In this document: positions 44,972 to 53,990 of the stretch, piece after piece
Layout: every line of letters begins with the position of its first letter
How positions within the stretch are numbered: position 1 is the first letter of the stretch
Assembly: GCA_947457395.1 (NCBI GenBank)
Contig: CANGVA010000004.1
Coordinates: 161,421-225,420 of the forward strand
Origin: Bacteroidota bacterium
GTDB taxonomy: Bacteria; Bacteroidota; Bacteroidia; UKL13-3
Direction of reading: 5' to 3'
Length of the DNA stretch: 64,000 nucleotides
Position numbers and translations under genes: made by a program
The notes under the pieces: model-generated
What the model was told of the DNA's origin: nothing
The model's database searches: none
The model's input: only the letters and a program-made list of their open reading frames with translations

Positions 44972-46147
44972 ATGAACCGGAATATTGTACATATTGATCT
45001 GGATACTTTTTTTGTTTCGGTAGAGCGTTTGCAAAACAGCAGGCTCATGGGTAAGCCTGTACTGGTGGGCGGATCGGGCGACAGGGGTGTGGTGGCCAGT
45101 TGCAGTTATGAGGCACGGCAATTCGGCATACACTCCGCCATGTCTGTTAAAACAGCCCGGCAACTTTGCCCGGATGCCATTGTGGTGCGTGGCGATTCTG
45201 AAAACTATAGCAAATACTCGCAAATGATTACCGAAATCATCAGAGAAGAAGTGCCGCTGTATGAAAAAACTTCTATAGATGAGTTTTATATGGACCTCAC
45301 CGGTATGGAGCGTTTTTTTGGCTGCTATCAGCTGGCATGTCATATACGTGAGCGGGTAATTAAAGAAACAGGCTTGCCTATATCATTTGCACTCTCATCC
45401 AACAAAACGGTTTCTAAGGTAGGAACAGGTGAAGCCAAACCCAATGGCCATAAACAAATTGAACCCGGCACCGAAAAATCTTTTATGGCACCGTTATCTA
45501 TTAAAAAAATTCCCATGGTGGGCGATAAAACCTATTATTTGTTGCGCAGCATGGGCGTAGAGCGCATACATACCCTGCAGCAAATGCCACCGGAGTTGCT
45601 TACGCGTGTGCTGGGCGAGAACGGAGTGGTGATATGGAAAAAAGCAAACGGTCAGGATGATTCGCCTGTTGTTCCCTACTCCGAGCGCAAATCCATTTCA
45701 ACCGAGCAAACATTTGAAAAAGATACCATTGATGTGCAGATGCTCAAAGCCACGCTGGTAACCATGGCAGAAAAACTGGCTTTTCAGTTGCGTACCGAAG
45801 AAAAATTAACCGGCTGCATTTCCATTAAAATCCGTTATGCCGATTTTAATACCTACTCTCAGCAAATGCGCATCCCTTATACCTCTCTGGATCATGTGCT
45901 GATTGAAAAAGCCAAAGAAATTTTTGATAAGTTGTATCACAAGCGTATGATGATACGGCTCATTGGCATCAGGCTTAGCCACCTGGTGCACGGCTCACAT
46001 CAATACCTGTTGTTTGAAAACATGGAAAGGCAAATACAACTCTATGAGGCTATGGATAAAATGCGGCAGCGCTTTGGTAATGATGCAGTGAAAAGAGCAG
46101 TTGGCATGGATATCAAGCATCATGATTTTAATGCATTTAAGGGATAG
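44972..46147 (+). CDS. dinB: DNA polymerase IV (Y-family)
   Basis: A translesion DNA polymerase of 391 residues. The N-terminus IVHIDLDTFFVSVERL carries the catalytic Asp pair of Y-family polymerases, with the third acidic site in SIDEFYMDLTGM near residue 105. Thumb and little-finger regions follow, with HhH-like IPMVGDKTYYLLRSMGV near 185. The frame is open 6 codons upstream; ATG 44972 gives the canonical start. Its divergent neighbour is an S24 regulator, an UmuD/LexA-like relation typical of SOS-controlled polymerases. Confidence 0.93.
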   Translation: MNRNIVHIDLDTFFVSVERLQNSRLMGKPVLVGGSGDRGVVASCSYEARQFGIHSAMSVKTARQLCPDAIVVRGDSENYSKYSQMITEIIREEVPLYEKTSIDEFYMDLTGMERFFGCYQLACHIRERVIKETGLPISFALSSNKTVSKVGTGEAKPNGHKQIEPGTEKSFMAPLSIKKIPMVGDKTYYLLRSMGVERIHTLQQMPPELLTRVLGENGVVIWKKANGQDDSPVVPYSERKSISTEQTFEKDTIDVQMLKATLVTMAEKLAFQLRTEEKLTGCISIKIRYADFNTYSQQMRIPYTSLDHVLIEKAKEIFDKLYHKRMMIRLIGIRLSHLVHGSHQYLLFENMERQIQLYEAMDKMRQRFGNDAVKRAVGMDIKHHDFNAFKG

Positions 46148-46233
46148 GCACATGGCTTTGCTACAATAAATCCTGTTTGAAAACAGGATTGTGCGCATTA
46201 ACATTGCACCTGTAAAAAAATAAGCACAACAAC

Positions 46234-46539
46234 ATGCGATTTGACAAACATATTTTTATCTGCGCCAACCAGAAAGCCGAAGGCAAAACCTGCTGCGGTG
46301 ATCAGCGCGGAATGGAGCTGGTAGAAAAATTCAGGGAAGTATTAACCGAGCGCGGATTAAAAGGCAACGTACGCGCACAGCGTGCAGGTTGTTTGGATGC
46401 CTGTAAATTTGGTCCGGCACTGGTGGTGTATCCGGAAGGAACCTACTACGGGCATGTAAAGCCTGAAGATGTGGCCACCATTGTTGATGAGCATATCATC
46501 AACGGAAAAATAGTTGAGTCGCTGGAGTTAAAGTTTTAA
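46234..46539 (+). CDS. thioredoxin-like [2Fe-2S] ferredoxin
   Basis: A 101-residue protein of the thioredoxin-like ferredoxin family. HIFICANQKAEGKTCCGDQRG near residues 4-25 and AQRAGCLDACKFGPALVVYPEGTYYGHV near 47-75 supply the four-cysteine cluster pattern C-x(8-10)-C...C-x3-C. The HVKPEDV ending is also conserved. Such proteins carry electrons, sometimes as parts of hydrogenase or formate dehydrogenase complexes; no such partner is adjacent. Confidence 0.88.
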   Translation: MRFDKHIFICANQKAEGKTCCGDQRGMELVEKFREVLTERGLKGNVRAQRAGCLDACKFGPALVVYPEGTYYGHVKPEDVATIVDEHIINGKIVESLELKF

Positions 46540-46685
46540 TGTATTGATCTTCTATCAGTGGTTTCTATACAGCAGTTTTACGCACCAATCATTCTTCTGC
46601 AGGCTACCACAACCTAAGTTGAACAAAATATACAGTTACCCTTTGCTGTGAACAAAGTAGGGGCAGGCTTTCTTAAAAAGCCTTA

Positions 46686-46693
46686 TATATTTG
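46686..46693 (+). promoter_or_regulatory. promoter -7 element candidate at the start of the ligase fusion
   Basis: TATATTTG fully matches TAnnTTTG but abuts the possible start codon at 46694. If active, transcription would begin near 46700, where a second in-frame ATG lies, giving a leaderless transcript. A -33 TTG is not evident. Confidence 0.3.
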
Positions 46694-49378
46694 ATGCCTA
46701 TGAAGGTAGGAATCTTTTTTGGTGGCAACTCCCGTGAACGGGAAGTGAGCTTTGCCGGTGGCCGCACGGTTTATGACAATCTTGATAAAACCTTGTTTGA
46801 GGCCGTTCCCATTTTTGTGGATAGCTTTAATAATTTCATCCTGCTCGACTGGCATTTTATTTACAAAGGCAGTATACGCGATTTTTATCCGCCTGTTTCA
46901 GCTTTAAAATCGGCTAAGTATCCGGTGCAGATTTATGCCGAAAGTATCAAATCTGCTTATCAGGATAATGGCTTGAGCCTGGCTGTTAAACTGGGAAAAG
47001 TAATTAAGCCAGATGAACTGAAAGGACTTATTGATTTTGCTTTTCTTGCCCTGCATGGCAATTTTGGCGAGGATGGTACCATACAAGGCTTGCTGGAGTG
47101 GTTGCATATTCCTTACAGCGGTTCGGGTATCATGCCTTCGGCATTGGGTATGAACAAGCGCTTGCAAAAAAGTTTAATGAAAGAGGCAGGTATGCATGTG
47201 CCCGCTACGTTTAGTTTTTCCAAGCAGGAGTGGTTGCATGGCAACCGCAAAAAGTTGTTTGCTTCGGTTCGCGCATTGTTCAACAATCAATGTGTGGTGA
47301 AACCCGCCAATCAGGGTTCATCGGTAGGTGTTTCCGTAATCGCTACCGAGCGTTTTACCGATTTTGAAAAGGCGGTAAACAAATCGTTTTTTATACAGGA
47401 AGTTGGGGCGGCCGAATGGAAAAAACTAAACCGTGAAGAAAAAATCAGTTTTGTGCAGAAGCTGTCTGATGTAAAGGAAGGGATTGGTTTGCCTTGCCTG
47501 GTTAACGATAAAATAATTTACCATCCGGATGAGTTATTTACCTTGTTTGATAAGCAGCTCACTGCTGCTAAAAAAATTATCCTTGAAGGTTATTACAGCG
47601 AAACAGAATGTTTGATAGAGGATTTTATAGAGGGCAGAGAGTTTAGTTGTATCGTGGTGCGCAATACCGATGGCACACCTGTTGCATTGCCGCCCACAGA
47701 AATTGTTAAAGGCAAAGAAGTGTTTGATTACCGCAGCAAATATTTGCCCGGCCTTAGCAGAAAAATTACGCCAATAGATTTGCCGGTTGCAGATATTGAA
47801 CGCATACGCAAAGCTTGTGTGCAGTTGTTCGGGTATTTTGGTTTTCATGTATATGCACGCATTGATGGTTTTATAAACAAAGAGGGCAAGCTGTTTTTAA
47901 ATGATCCCAATACCACTTCGGGTATGATGCCTTCTTCCTTTTTCTTTCATCAGGCTGCAGAAATCGGATTAAATCCTTCTCAGTTTTTAACGTATATCAT
48001 TCGTACCTCGCTGGCAGAGCGCGTAGCTTCTTTATCTACACATGTGCATGAACAAGCCTTGTTAAGGCAGCTGGATGCCAAACTGCTTGCAGGTAAAAAT
48101 AAAAAGAGCAGCAAAAAGCGTGTAGCGGTTTTTATGGGTGGTTACAGCACAGAACGACACATATCCGTTGAAAGCGGACGCAATATTTATGAAAAGCTGG
48201 CTTCTTCTGTCAAGTATGCTCCATTCCCTGTTTTTGTTACCGGCAATGATGCAAAACATGAGTTGTATCTCATTCCCGTTAATGTCATGCTCAAGGATAA
48301 TGCAGATGATATTCGCGAAAAGGTAATGCACTTTAAGCGCTCTCCTGTTATAGAAAAAATTGCAAAAGAGTGCAAAGGTATATTACAGCAATTTGGCAAC
48401 GATGCTGCATTGAGTGCACCTAAAAAAATCACCTATGCCGAGTTGGCCAAATTAACCGATGCGGTTTTTATTGCCCTGCATGGCAGGCCCGGTGAAGATG
48501 GTACCGTGCAGAAGGAATTAAACCGTTTGCGCATACCATACAACGGTTCAGGTGTGGCTAGCTCACAAATAACCATAAACAAGTATGATACCAACGAGCT
48601 ACTCAAACAAAAAGGTTTTTTGGTAGCCGATCATATGCTGGTGCATGAAGACAAGTGGAAACAGCAACGCGCAAAAGTTATTGAAGCTATTGAGAAAATT
48701 GGATATCCGCTTATTGCCAAACCTGCCGATGATGGTTGCAGTAGTGCAGTTAAAAAAATTAAAACCAGGGAAGATTTGATAAATTATGCCGATGGCGTTT
48801 TCAGAAGTTCACTTGCCATCAGTCCTCAACTGGCAGCGCGTTTAAAGCTAAAACCCAAAGAAGAGTTTCCTAAGAAATCTTATTTTTTGATTGAGCGTTT
48901 TGTTGAGAAGGGTAACAAGGCCATACACTTTTTGGAAGTAACCGGTGGCATGCTTACGCATTATCAGAACAACCAGTTGTTGTTCGAAACCTTTGAACCC
49001 AGCGAAACACTGGCCGAAGGTGAAGTGCTGAGTTTGGAAGAAAAATTCCTGGCAGGGCAGGGGCAAAACATTACACCGGCCCGTTATGCCAAAACACCTG
49101 CTGCACAAAAACTCATTAGCAAACAGGTGCAGCAAACATTAATGAAGGGTGCCAAAGTTTTGGGGGTAGAAGGATATTGCCGCATTGATGCATTTGTGCG
49201 CGTGATGCCGAAAAATAAAGTTGAGGTAGTGTTTATTGAAGTTAACTCATTACCGGGTATGACTCCGGCTACGGCCATCTTTCATCAGTGTGCCTTAAAC
49301 GGATACAAGCCTTACGAGTTTATTGACCGCATATTGGAATTTGGCACAGCACGCACCCGTAAAAATAAAGTGAGTTAA
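46694..49378 (+). CDS. tandem D-alanine-D-alanine ligase-like fusion
   Basis: An 894-residue protein with two Ddl-type ATP-grasp halves in one chain. The first half (residues 1-450) starts KVGIFFGGNSREREVS and keeps LHGNFGEDG, KPANQGSSVGVSV, GREFSCIVV and FDYRSKY, but its metal-binding end reads LNDPNTTSGMM, with Asp instead of Glu. The second (475-895) starts KKRVAVFMGGYSTERHIS and keeps LHGRPGEDGTVQ and the canonical IEVNSLPGMTP end, but its ATP loop reads KPADDGCSSAV and the FDYxxKY motif is missing. So neither half is fully canonical. A ligase other than Ddl is possible. Starts at 46694 and 46700 are both plausible. Confidence 0.85.
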   Translation: MPMKVGIFFGGNSREREVSFAGGRTVYDNLDKTLFEAVPIFVDSFNNFILLDWHFIYKGSIRDFYPPVSALKSAKYPVQIYAESIKSAYQDNGLSLAVKLGKVIKPDELKGLIDFAFLALHGNFGEDGTIQGLLEWLHIPYSGSGIMPSALGMNKRLQKSLMKEAGMHVPATFSFSKQEWLHGNRKKLFASVRALFNNQCVVKPANQGSSVGVSVIATERFTDFEKAVNKSFFIQEVGAAEWKKLNREEKISFVQKLSDVKEGIGLPCLVNDKIIYHPDELFTLFDKQLTAAKKIILEGYYSETECLIEDFIEGREFSCIVVRNTDGTPVALPPTEIVKGKEVFDYRSKYLPGLSRKITPIDLPVADIERIRKACVQLFGYFGFHVYARIDGFINKEGKLFLNDPNTTSGMMPSSFFFHQAAEIGLNPSQFLTYIIRTSLAERVASLSTHVHEQALLRQLDAKLLAGKNKKSSKKRVAVFMGGYSTERHISVESGRNIYEKLASSVKYAPFPVFVTGNDAKHELYLIPVNVMLKDNADDIREKVMHFKRSPVIEKIAKECKGILQQFGNDAALSAPKKITYAELAKLTDAVFIALHGRPGEDGTVQKELNRLRIPYNGSGVASSQITINKYDTNELLKQKGFLVADHMLVHEDKWKQQRAKVIEAIEKIGYPLIAKPADDGCSSAVKKIKTREDLINYADGVFRSSLAISPQLAARLKLKPKEEFPKKSYFLIERFVEKGNKAIHFLEVTGGMLTHYQNNQLLFETFEPSETLAEGEVLSLEEKFLAGQGQNITPARYAKTPAAQKLISKQVQQTLMKGAKVLGVEGYCRIDAFVRVMPKNKVEVVFIEVNSLPGMTPATAIFHQCALNGYKPYEFIDRILEFGTARTRKNKVS

Positions 49379-49390
49379 TACAGCACCTGG

Positions 49391-49412
49391 CCGCATGTTG
49401 CAAAGCATGCGG
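49391..49412. terminator. hairpin between convergent ligase fusion and dioxygenase genes
   Basis: CCGCATG and CATGCGG form a perfect 7-base stem around TTGCAAAG, between the converging ends at 49378 and 49430. There is no clear T-run, so the terminator role is uncertain. Confidence 0.35.
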
Positions 49413-49429
49413 GTAAAGGCCTCTTTGGT

Positions 49430-49957
49430 TTATACAAAACGCGGATCGGTTTCCATTACATGTCCGCAGTTTTTGCAGGTGCGCAATTCTTCCGAAGCAT
49501 AATACTCCTTAAAGCGCGGCAAGAAATCTTTTTCAATATTGTGCAACTCAAAATAAGTTTCATGCAAGGTGTTGTTGCATTTTTCACAATACCATTGTAG
49601 TCCATCGGTGTATCCTTTGCCTTCGCGCACGCGCTCAATCACCAGTCCAATGGAGCCTTCGCTGCGCACGGGTGAGTGTGGTGTTTTAGCCGGGCATAAA
49701 AACATATCTCCGGGGCCCAGTGCAACGTGCTCTACCTTGCCGTCAACCTGAATTCTAACATCAATCGTGCCTTCCAGCTGATAGAACAGTTCTTCTGTTT
49801 CGTTGTAATGAAAATCTTTTCTGGCATTGGGTCCGCCTACAATCATCACAATATAATCCGTTCCTTCGGGATACAGATTTTTGTTGGCCACAGGTGGTTT
49901 TAATAAATGGCGGTTCTCATCTATCCATTTTTTCAGGTTAAAGGCTGCGCGTATCAT
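49430..49957 (-). CDS. 3-hydroxyanthranilate 3,4-dioxygenase
   Basis: This enzyme opens 3-hydroxyanthranilate in the kynurenine route from tryptophan to quinolinate/NAD. The 175-residue cupin has the iron ligands in DFHYNETEELFYQLEG near residue 47 (His, Glu) and TPHSPVR near 91. Two C-terminal CxxC pairs (CEKC near 125 and CKNC near 163) form the rubredoxin-like second metal site found in bacterial forms. No other kynurenine gene is nearby. It is convergent with the tandem ligase gene. Confidence 0.92.
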   Translation of the reverse strand: MIRAAFNLKKWIDENRHLLKPPVANKNLYPEGTDYIVMIVGGPNARKDFHYNETEELFYQLEGTIDVRIQVDGKVEHVALGPGDMFLCPAKTPHSPVRSEGSIGLVIERVREGKGYTDGLQWYCEKCNNTLHETYFELHNIEKDFLPRFKEYYASEELRTCKNCGHVMETDPRFV

Positions 49958-50003
49958 AATGCATGCTTATTTATGTTGCCAAGTTAATAAAATTATCAAA
50001 GTA

Positions 50004-51338
50004 TCAAGTTAATGCTTCTGTGCTTTCTTCAAAGGCCACGCCATAAGTTCGGAGTTCATCCAGTATGGGTTCATACAATTCTGCCTGCAGGGGCAGCTGC
50101 ACACCTGTTAGTTTAATATTGCCCTGTAATACTTGTTTGGCAGCCATACCCAAAGGCAGGCCAACCGTTTTAGACATTGCTGTATAGATTTCATCTTCGC
50201 CTTTCACCATCAGGTTGCAGGTAATGCGGTAATCTTTTTTACCAATACGGTATTCAATCCGGTGCTGCATCACAATCATATCCAGTTCACCTTTTTGTAG
50301 TTTCCATTTTTGCTGCAGCAGCCACTGCAAAATTTGTGCTGGTGTGCCTTCATTCAGTTTTATCATTTCCTCATCAAACAAACCCAGCCATTGCAATTGT
50401 TTAAATGCTTCATCGGTTGTTTGGATGCCCAGAAAATCTGCAACCCTTTGCTCCAGTTGTGCCAGGTTGTTTCCGGGTGTAAAGGCACTGGTAAATTTGC
50501 GGTAGCTTAATTTAGATGCATCCGTGATGGTGAATGAATCATCGGTGAGTCCAAGTTTAATAAGCATATTCCAGGCATGGCTGTATCCTTTTCTTCGAAG
50601 CGTTCCGCGCAATACGGTGTGTGCGGTTTCAATGCCATATGGTTTAATATAACCCAAACTATCACGATTGGCATATGACTCAAATGCTTCATTATTCATA
50701 TACACCGGTTCTGTTTGGGTAAAGATGCGCGCCTGCGGAATAAACTTCAGTTCATGCTGCTCCAGATACTTGGCTGTTGTCTGCCCTGCCAGCACCACAT
50801 TGCGTGGGTTCCATGTAAATTTATAATGCCATGGATTGGTATCATATTCCGGTGCAACCAGTCCACCGCAAAAAGATTTAAAAGAGGTAATTTCTGCACC
50901 AACGCCTTGCAGCCTGTGTATAACTTGCATAGCCGAAAGGTGATCAATGCCGGGGTCGAGTCCGCATTCATTTAAAAACAATACGCCTGCTTTCACCGCT
51001 TCCACATGCAGGTGGTGCATTTCTTCTGAAATATATGAGGCGGTAATGAGGTGTATTTTGTGCTTTAAACAAACCCTGGCCACAATGATATGCATGGCAG
51101 GCGGCAATAAGGAAATAACCAGGTGATGCGTTGCCACCAGCTGATCAAGTTCAAAGGCATCTGATACATTTAAACCAATGGCTGCAGTGTTTGGGAGGTT
51201 ACCTGTTTTTCTTTCAGCAGCACTTTTATCTGCATCTGCAACGCTGATAAACCAGTTTTCCTGCTGCGCATGAGCTGTAAGATATTTAATGAGGTATGAA
51301 GCAGAAAGCCCTGCTCCCAGAACTAAAATTTTTTTCAT
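50004..51338 (-). CDS. saccharopine dehydrogenase/reductase-like
   Basis: A 444-residue oxidoreductase of the saccharopine dehydrogenase (Lys9/LysDH-like) family. The Rossmann motif VLGAGLSASYLIKYL is at the N-terminus, then the central NECGLDPGIDHLSAM near residue 123, conserved in the catalytic domain, and FKSFCGGLVAPEYDTNPWHYKFTWNPRNVVLAG near 155-185, typical of the L-glutamate-forming enzyme. It probably interconverts saccharopine and 2-aminoadipate semialdehyde with lysine. It is divergent from cdd; the gap between their starts is 64 bases. Confidence 0.9.
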   Translation of the reverse strand: MKKILVLGAGLSASYLIKYLTAHAQQENWFISVADADKSAAERKTGNLPNTAAIGLNVSDAFELDQLVATHHLVISLLPPAMHIIVARVCLKHKIHLITASYISEEMHHLHVEAVKAGVLFLNECGLDPGIDHLSAMQVIHRLQGVGAEITSFKSFCGGLVAPEYDTNPWHYKFTWNPRNVVLAGQTTAKYLEQHELKFIPQARIFTQTEPVYMNNEAFESYANRDSLGYIKPYGIETAHTVLRGTLRRKGYSHAWNMLIKLGLTDDSFTITDASKLSYRKFTSAFTPGNNLAQLEQRVADFLGIQTTDEAFKQLQWLGLFDEEMIKLNEGTPAQILQWLLQQKWKLQKGELDMIVMQHRIEYRIGKKDYRITCNLMVKGEDEIYTAMSKTVGLPLGMAAKQVLQGNIKLTGVQLPLQAELYEPILDELRTYGVAFEESTEALT

Positions 51339-51402
51339 TTACCGGAAATATAACACACGCGAAACTACACAATACTGAATAATTTTTATTATCATTGAAT
51401 AG

Positions 51403-51891
51403 ATGGAAGAAATCAGAAGAGAATCGGTTGTAAAACGATATGCAAGTTATGCTGAGCTTAGCCATGAAGATGTGGCTTTGCTTAAAGAGGCAAAGGAGGC
51501 GGTGCATAACAGTTATGCTCCATACTCTCAATTTTATGTGGGTTGTGCATTGCTGCTGCAAAACGGTGTTGTTATTAAAGGAAGCAATCAGGAAAATATT
51601 GCTTATCCCAGCGGGTTGTGTGCCGAGCGTGTGGCTATTTTCCATGCAGGTGCTACCTATCCGGATGTGCCGGTGATGGCAATGGCCATTACGGTTAAAG
51701 CAGAACATTTTGAAGTAAAGGAACCCATTATGAGTTGCGGTGCATGCCTGCAAAGCATGAGTGAATATGAATTTAAATTCAATCAACCCATACGCATTAT
51801 TTTGCAGGGTGAAACGGGCGATGTATGGATAGCCGAAGGTTTGCGCACGTTTATGCCTTTTATGTTCTGGCTTGATGAGTTAAAGAAATAA
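51403..51891 (+). CDS. cdd: cytidine deaminase
   Basis: A 162-residue zinc enzyme that deaminates cytidine/deoxycytidine. The zinc and catalytic motif is PSGLCAERVAIFHAG near residues 68-80 (C-A-E, with Cys replacing the His of other deaminases) and SCGACLQSM near 110 provides the other two cysteines. NSYAPYSQFYVGCALLLQNG near residue 36-55 is the conserved start of the fold. It is followed 3 bases later by adenine deaminase, so nucleobase salvage genes are co-transcribed. Confidence 0.94.
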   Translation: MEEIRRESVVKRYASYAELSHEDVALLKEAKEAVHNSYAPYSQFYVGCALLLQNGVVIKGSNQENIAYPSGLCAERVAIFHAGATYPDVPVMAMAITVKAEHFEVKEPIMSCGACLQSMSEYEFKFNQPIRIILQGETGDVWIAEGLRTFMPFMFWLDELKK

Positions 51892-51894
51892 TCC

Positions 51895-53484
51895 ATGATT
51901 ATTCGGGCAAACCTCGTAGATATTGCATCCGCAACAATATTTGGTGCAGAGGTAAGTATCGAAAACGGCATCATTCATGCCATTACCCCAACCAACCAAA
52001 CATACACCCAATACATCCTACCGGGTTTTATTGATGCGCACGTGCACATTGAAAGTTCATTGCTGGTGCCATCTGAATTTGCGCGCATGGCAGTATTGCA
52101 TGGTACGGTAGCAACCGTAAGCGATCCGCATGAAATTGCCAATGTATGTGGTTTGGCCGGTGTGGAGTTTATGATGCAGAATGGCAAACAGGTTCCGTTT
52201 CATTTCTTTTTTGGTGCACCCGGTTGTGTGCCTGCCACACCCTTTGAAACTGCCGGTGCCTGTCTTTCTGCTGCCGATGTTGAAGCGCTGCTGAAACGGG
52301 ATGATATCCGCTATTTATCTGAGATGATGAATTTTCCGGGAGTATTGCAGGATGACGCAGAGGTGTTGCGCAAAATGGCTGCTGCACATGAGCTGGGTAA
52401 ACCTATTGACGGGCATGCACCGGGGCTGAGGGGCGATGCGCTTAAAAAATATTTGGCTGCCGGAATCTCCACCGATCATGAATGTTTTACCCTTGAAGAG
52501 GCAGAAGAAAAATTAAAACTGGGCATGAAGGTGCTCATCAGAGAGGGGAGTGCTGCACGCAATTTTGATGCATTGATTCCGCTACTGGATGCGTACCATG
52601 AGCAACTCATGTTTTGCAGTGATGATAAACACCCCGATTCACTTGCACTGGGACATATCAACCAACTGGTGGCACGTGCACTGGCTGCCGGTTGCAATTT
52701 TTTTAAAACCCTGCAGGTGGCTTGCATCAATCCGGTTCTGCATTATCAGTTGCCTGTGGGCTTACTTCAGGTTGGTCATCCTGCCGATTTTATTCTTACC
52801 TCCGATATTAAAAACTTTACGGTTGATGAAACCTATATCCGCGGCAATTGTGTAGCAAAAAAAGGCAAAACCCTTATTGCTTCTGTGCCGGTTGAGCCCA
52901 TCAATCATTTCTCATGCAGTGCTAAACGTGTTTCTGATTTTGTATTGCAACCTAAGCCGCAGCAAGCGGTAATGGTTTGTTTGGATGGGCAGCTCATTAC
53001 AGAAAAAATATGGGTGCAGGCAGCCAATTGTGTACCTGAACAGGATATATTAGCAATAGCTGTTGTAAACCGTTATGCAGATGCACCGGTGGCTTGTAGC
53101 TTTATTAAAAATATGGGCATTAAAAGCGGTGCCTTTGCTTCATCTGTTGCGCATGATAGCCACAATATAGTGGTGGTGGGAGTAGATGCTGAAAGTATGT
53201 GCAGGGCAGTGAATCTGCTTATTAATGCAACAGGTGGATTGAGCGCAGTAAATACAGCTGAGGAAATGGTATTGCCGCTGCCTGTGGCAGGTTTAATGAG
53301 TGCAGCTGATGCATGGCAGGTGGAGCAGGATTATACCCGCCTTGATTTAATGGTGAAACAGATGGGTTCAGGTTTGCGGGCACCATTTATGAGTTTATCC
53401 TTTATGGCACTTTTGGTTATTCCACACCTTAAACTAGGTGATAAAGGATTATTTGATGGAGATACATTTACATTTGTTTCTTAA
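51895..53484 (+). CDS. ade: adenine deaminase
   Basis: Adenine deaminase converts adenine to hypoxanthine. The 529-residue amidohydrolase has the metal ligands in GFIDAHVHIESS near residue 44, then VSDPHEIANVCG near 80 and the ISTDHECFT segment near 195, the last typical of Ade. Later ligands lie in FCSDDKHPDSLALGHI near 240, and the C-terminal VAHDSHNIVVVG is conserved in Ade. It follows cdd by 3 bases and precedes a DUF1569 gene by 11 bases. Confidence 0.94.
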   Translation: MIIRANLVDIASATIFGAEVSIENGIIHAITPTNQTYTQYILPGFIDAHVHIESSLLVPSEFARMAVLHGTVATVSDPHEIANVCGLAGVEFMMQNGKQVPFHFFFGAPGCVPATPFETAGACLSAADVEALLKRDDIRYLSEMMNFPGVLQDDAEVLRKMAAAHELGKPIDGHAPGLRGDALKKYLAAGISTDHECFTLEEAEEKLKLGMKVLIREGSAARNFDALIPLLDAYHEQLMFCSDDKHPDSLALGHINQLVARALAAGCNFFKTLQVACINPVLHYQLPVGLLQVGHPADFILTSDIKNFTVDETYIRGNCVAKKGKTLIASVPVEPINHFSCSAKRVSDFVLQPKPQQAVMVCLDGQLITEKIWVQAANCVPEQDILAIAVVNRYADAPVACSFIKNMGIKSGAFASSVAHDSHNIVVVGVDAESMCRAVNLLINATGGLSAVNTAEEMVLPLPVAGLMSAADAWQVEQDYTRLDLMVKQMGSGLRAPFMSLSFMALLVIPHLKLGDKGLFDGDTFTFVS

Positions 53485-53495
53485 TAAACCAACCT

Positions 53496-53990
53496 ATGAA
53501 AACAATTGAAGCATTAGAACAACGCTTGTTTACCCATGCCATTGATTTGCTGGGTAACCTGCAGCCTGATACCAAGCCCCTATGGGGCCAGATGGATGCA
53601 CAACGCATGGTAGAACATTTGTCGTTGGGTTTGCGTATTTCCAATGGTGTAATTGATTTAACCATATTAAATGGAGATGAAGCACGCGCCCTTAAAATGA
53701 AAAAGATTTCATTGCTTAGTGATAGGCCCTTACCCAAGGGTTTTCAAAATCCGGTGATGCCTGCAGAGCCTATGCCATATGAAACCGCAAATTTGCAGGA
53801 AGCCATCAACTTACTCAAAGAAAACTTGCACGCATGTAAACAATATTTTGCGCAAGCCGGAGCAGATGCCACCCGCATTCACAATTTGTTTGGGCCACTA
53901 ACTTATCAGGAGTGGTTGTTGTTTCACCACAAGCATTTCTCTCACCACTTTTCTCAATTCGGGTTAATTAGCGAAGGTTCGTTTTTATAA
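53496..53990 (+). CDS. DUF1569/DinB-like protein
   Basis: A 164-residue protein of the DUF1569 group (a DinB-like four-helix-bundle family; unrelated to DNA polymerase IV). It has KPLWGQMDAQRMVEHLSLGLRISNG near residues 28-52 and the C-terminal FHHKHFSHHFSQFG, where clustered histidines probably bind metal. Function unknown, possibly a thiol-dependent transferase. The 3' end overlaps the convergent bshB1 gene by 6 bases. Confidence 0.82.
   Translation: MKTIEALEQRLFTHAIDLLGNLQPDTKPLWGQMDAQRMVEHLSLGLRISNGVIDLTILNGDEARALKMKKISLLSDRPLPKGFQNPVMPAEPMPYETANLQEAINLLKENLHACKQYFAQAGADATRIHNLFGPLTYQEWLLFHHKHFSHHFSQFGLISEGSFL

Noticed and set aside
46665..46683. Hairpin AGGCTTT/AAAGCCT just before the ligase fusion
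   Set aside because: Only a 7-base stem with no T-run, too close to the start codon for a terminator; may be chance.
53496..53990. DinB DNA polymerase annotation for the DUF1569/DinB-like protein
   Set aside because: The similarity is to the four-helix DinB-like thiol-transferase superfamily, not to Y-family polymerase; the real dinB polymerase gene is at 44972.
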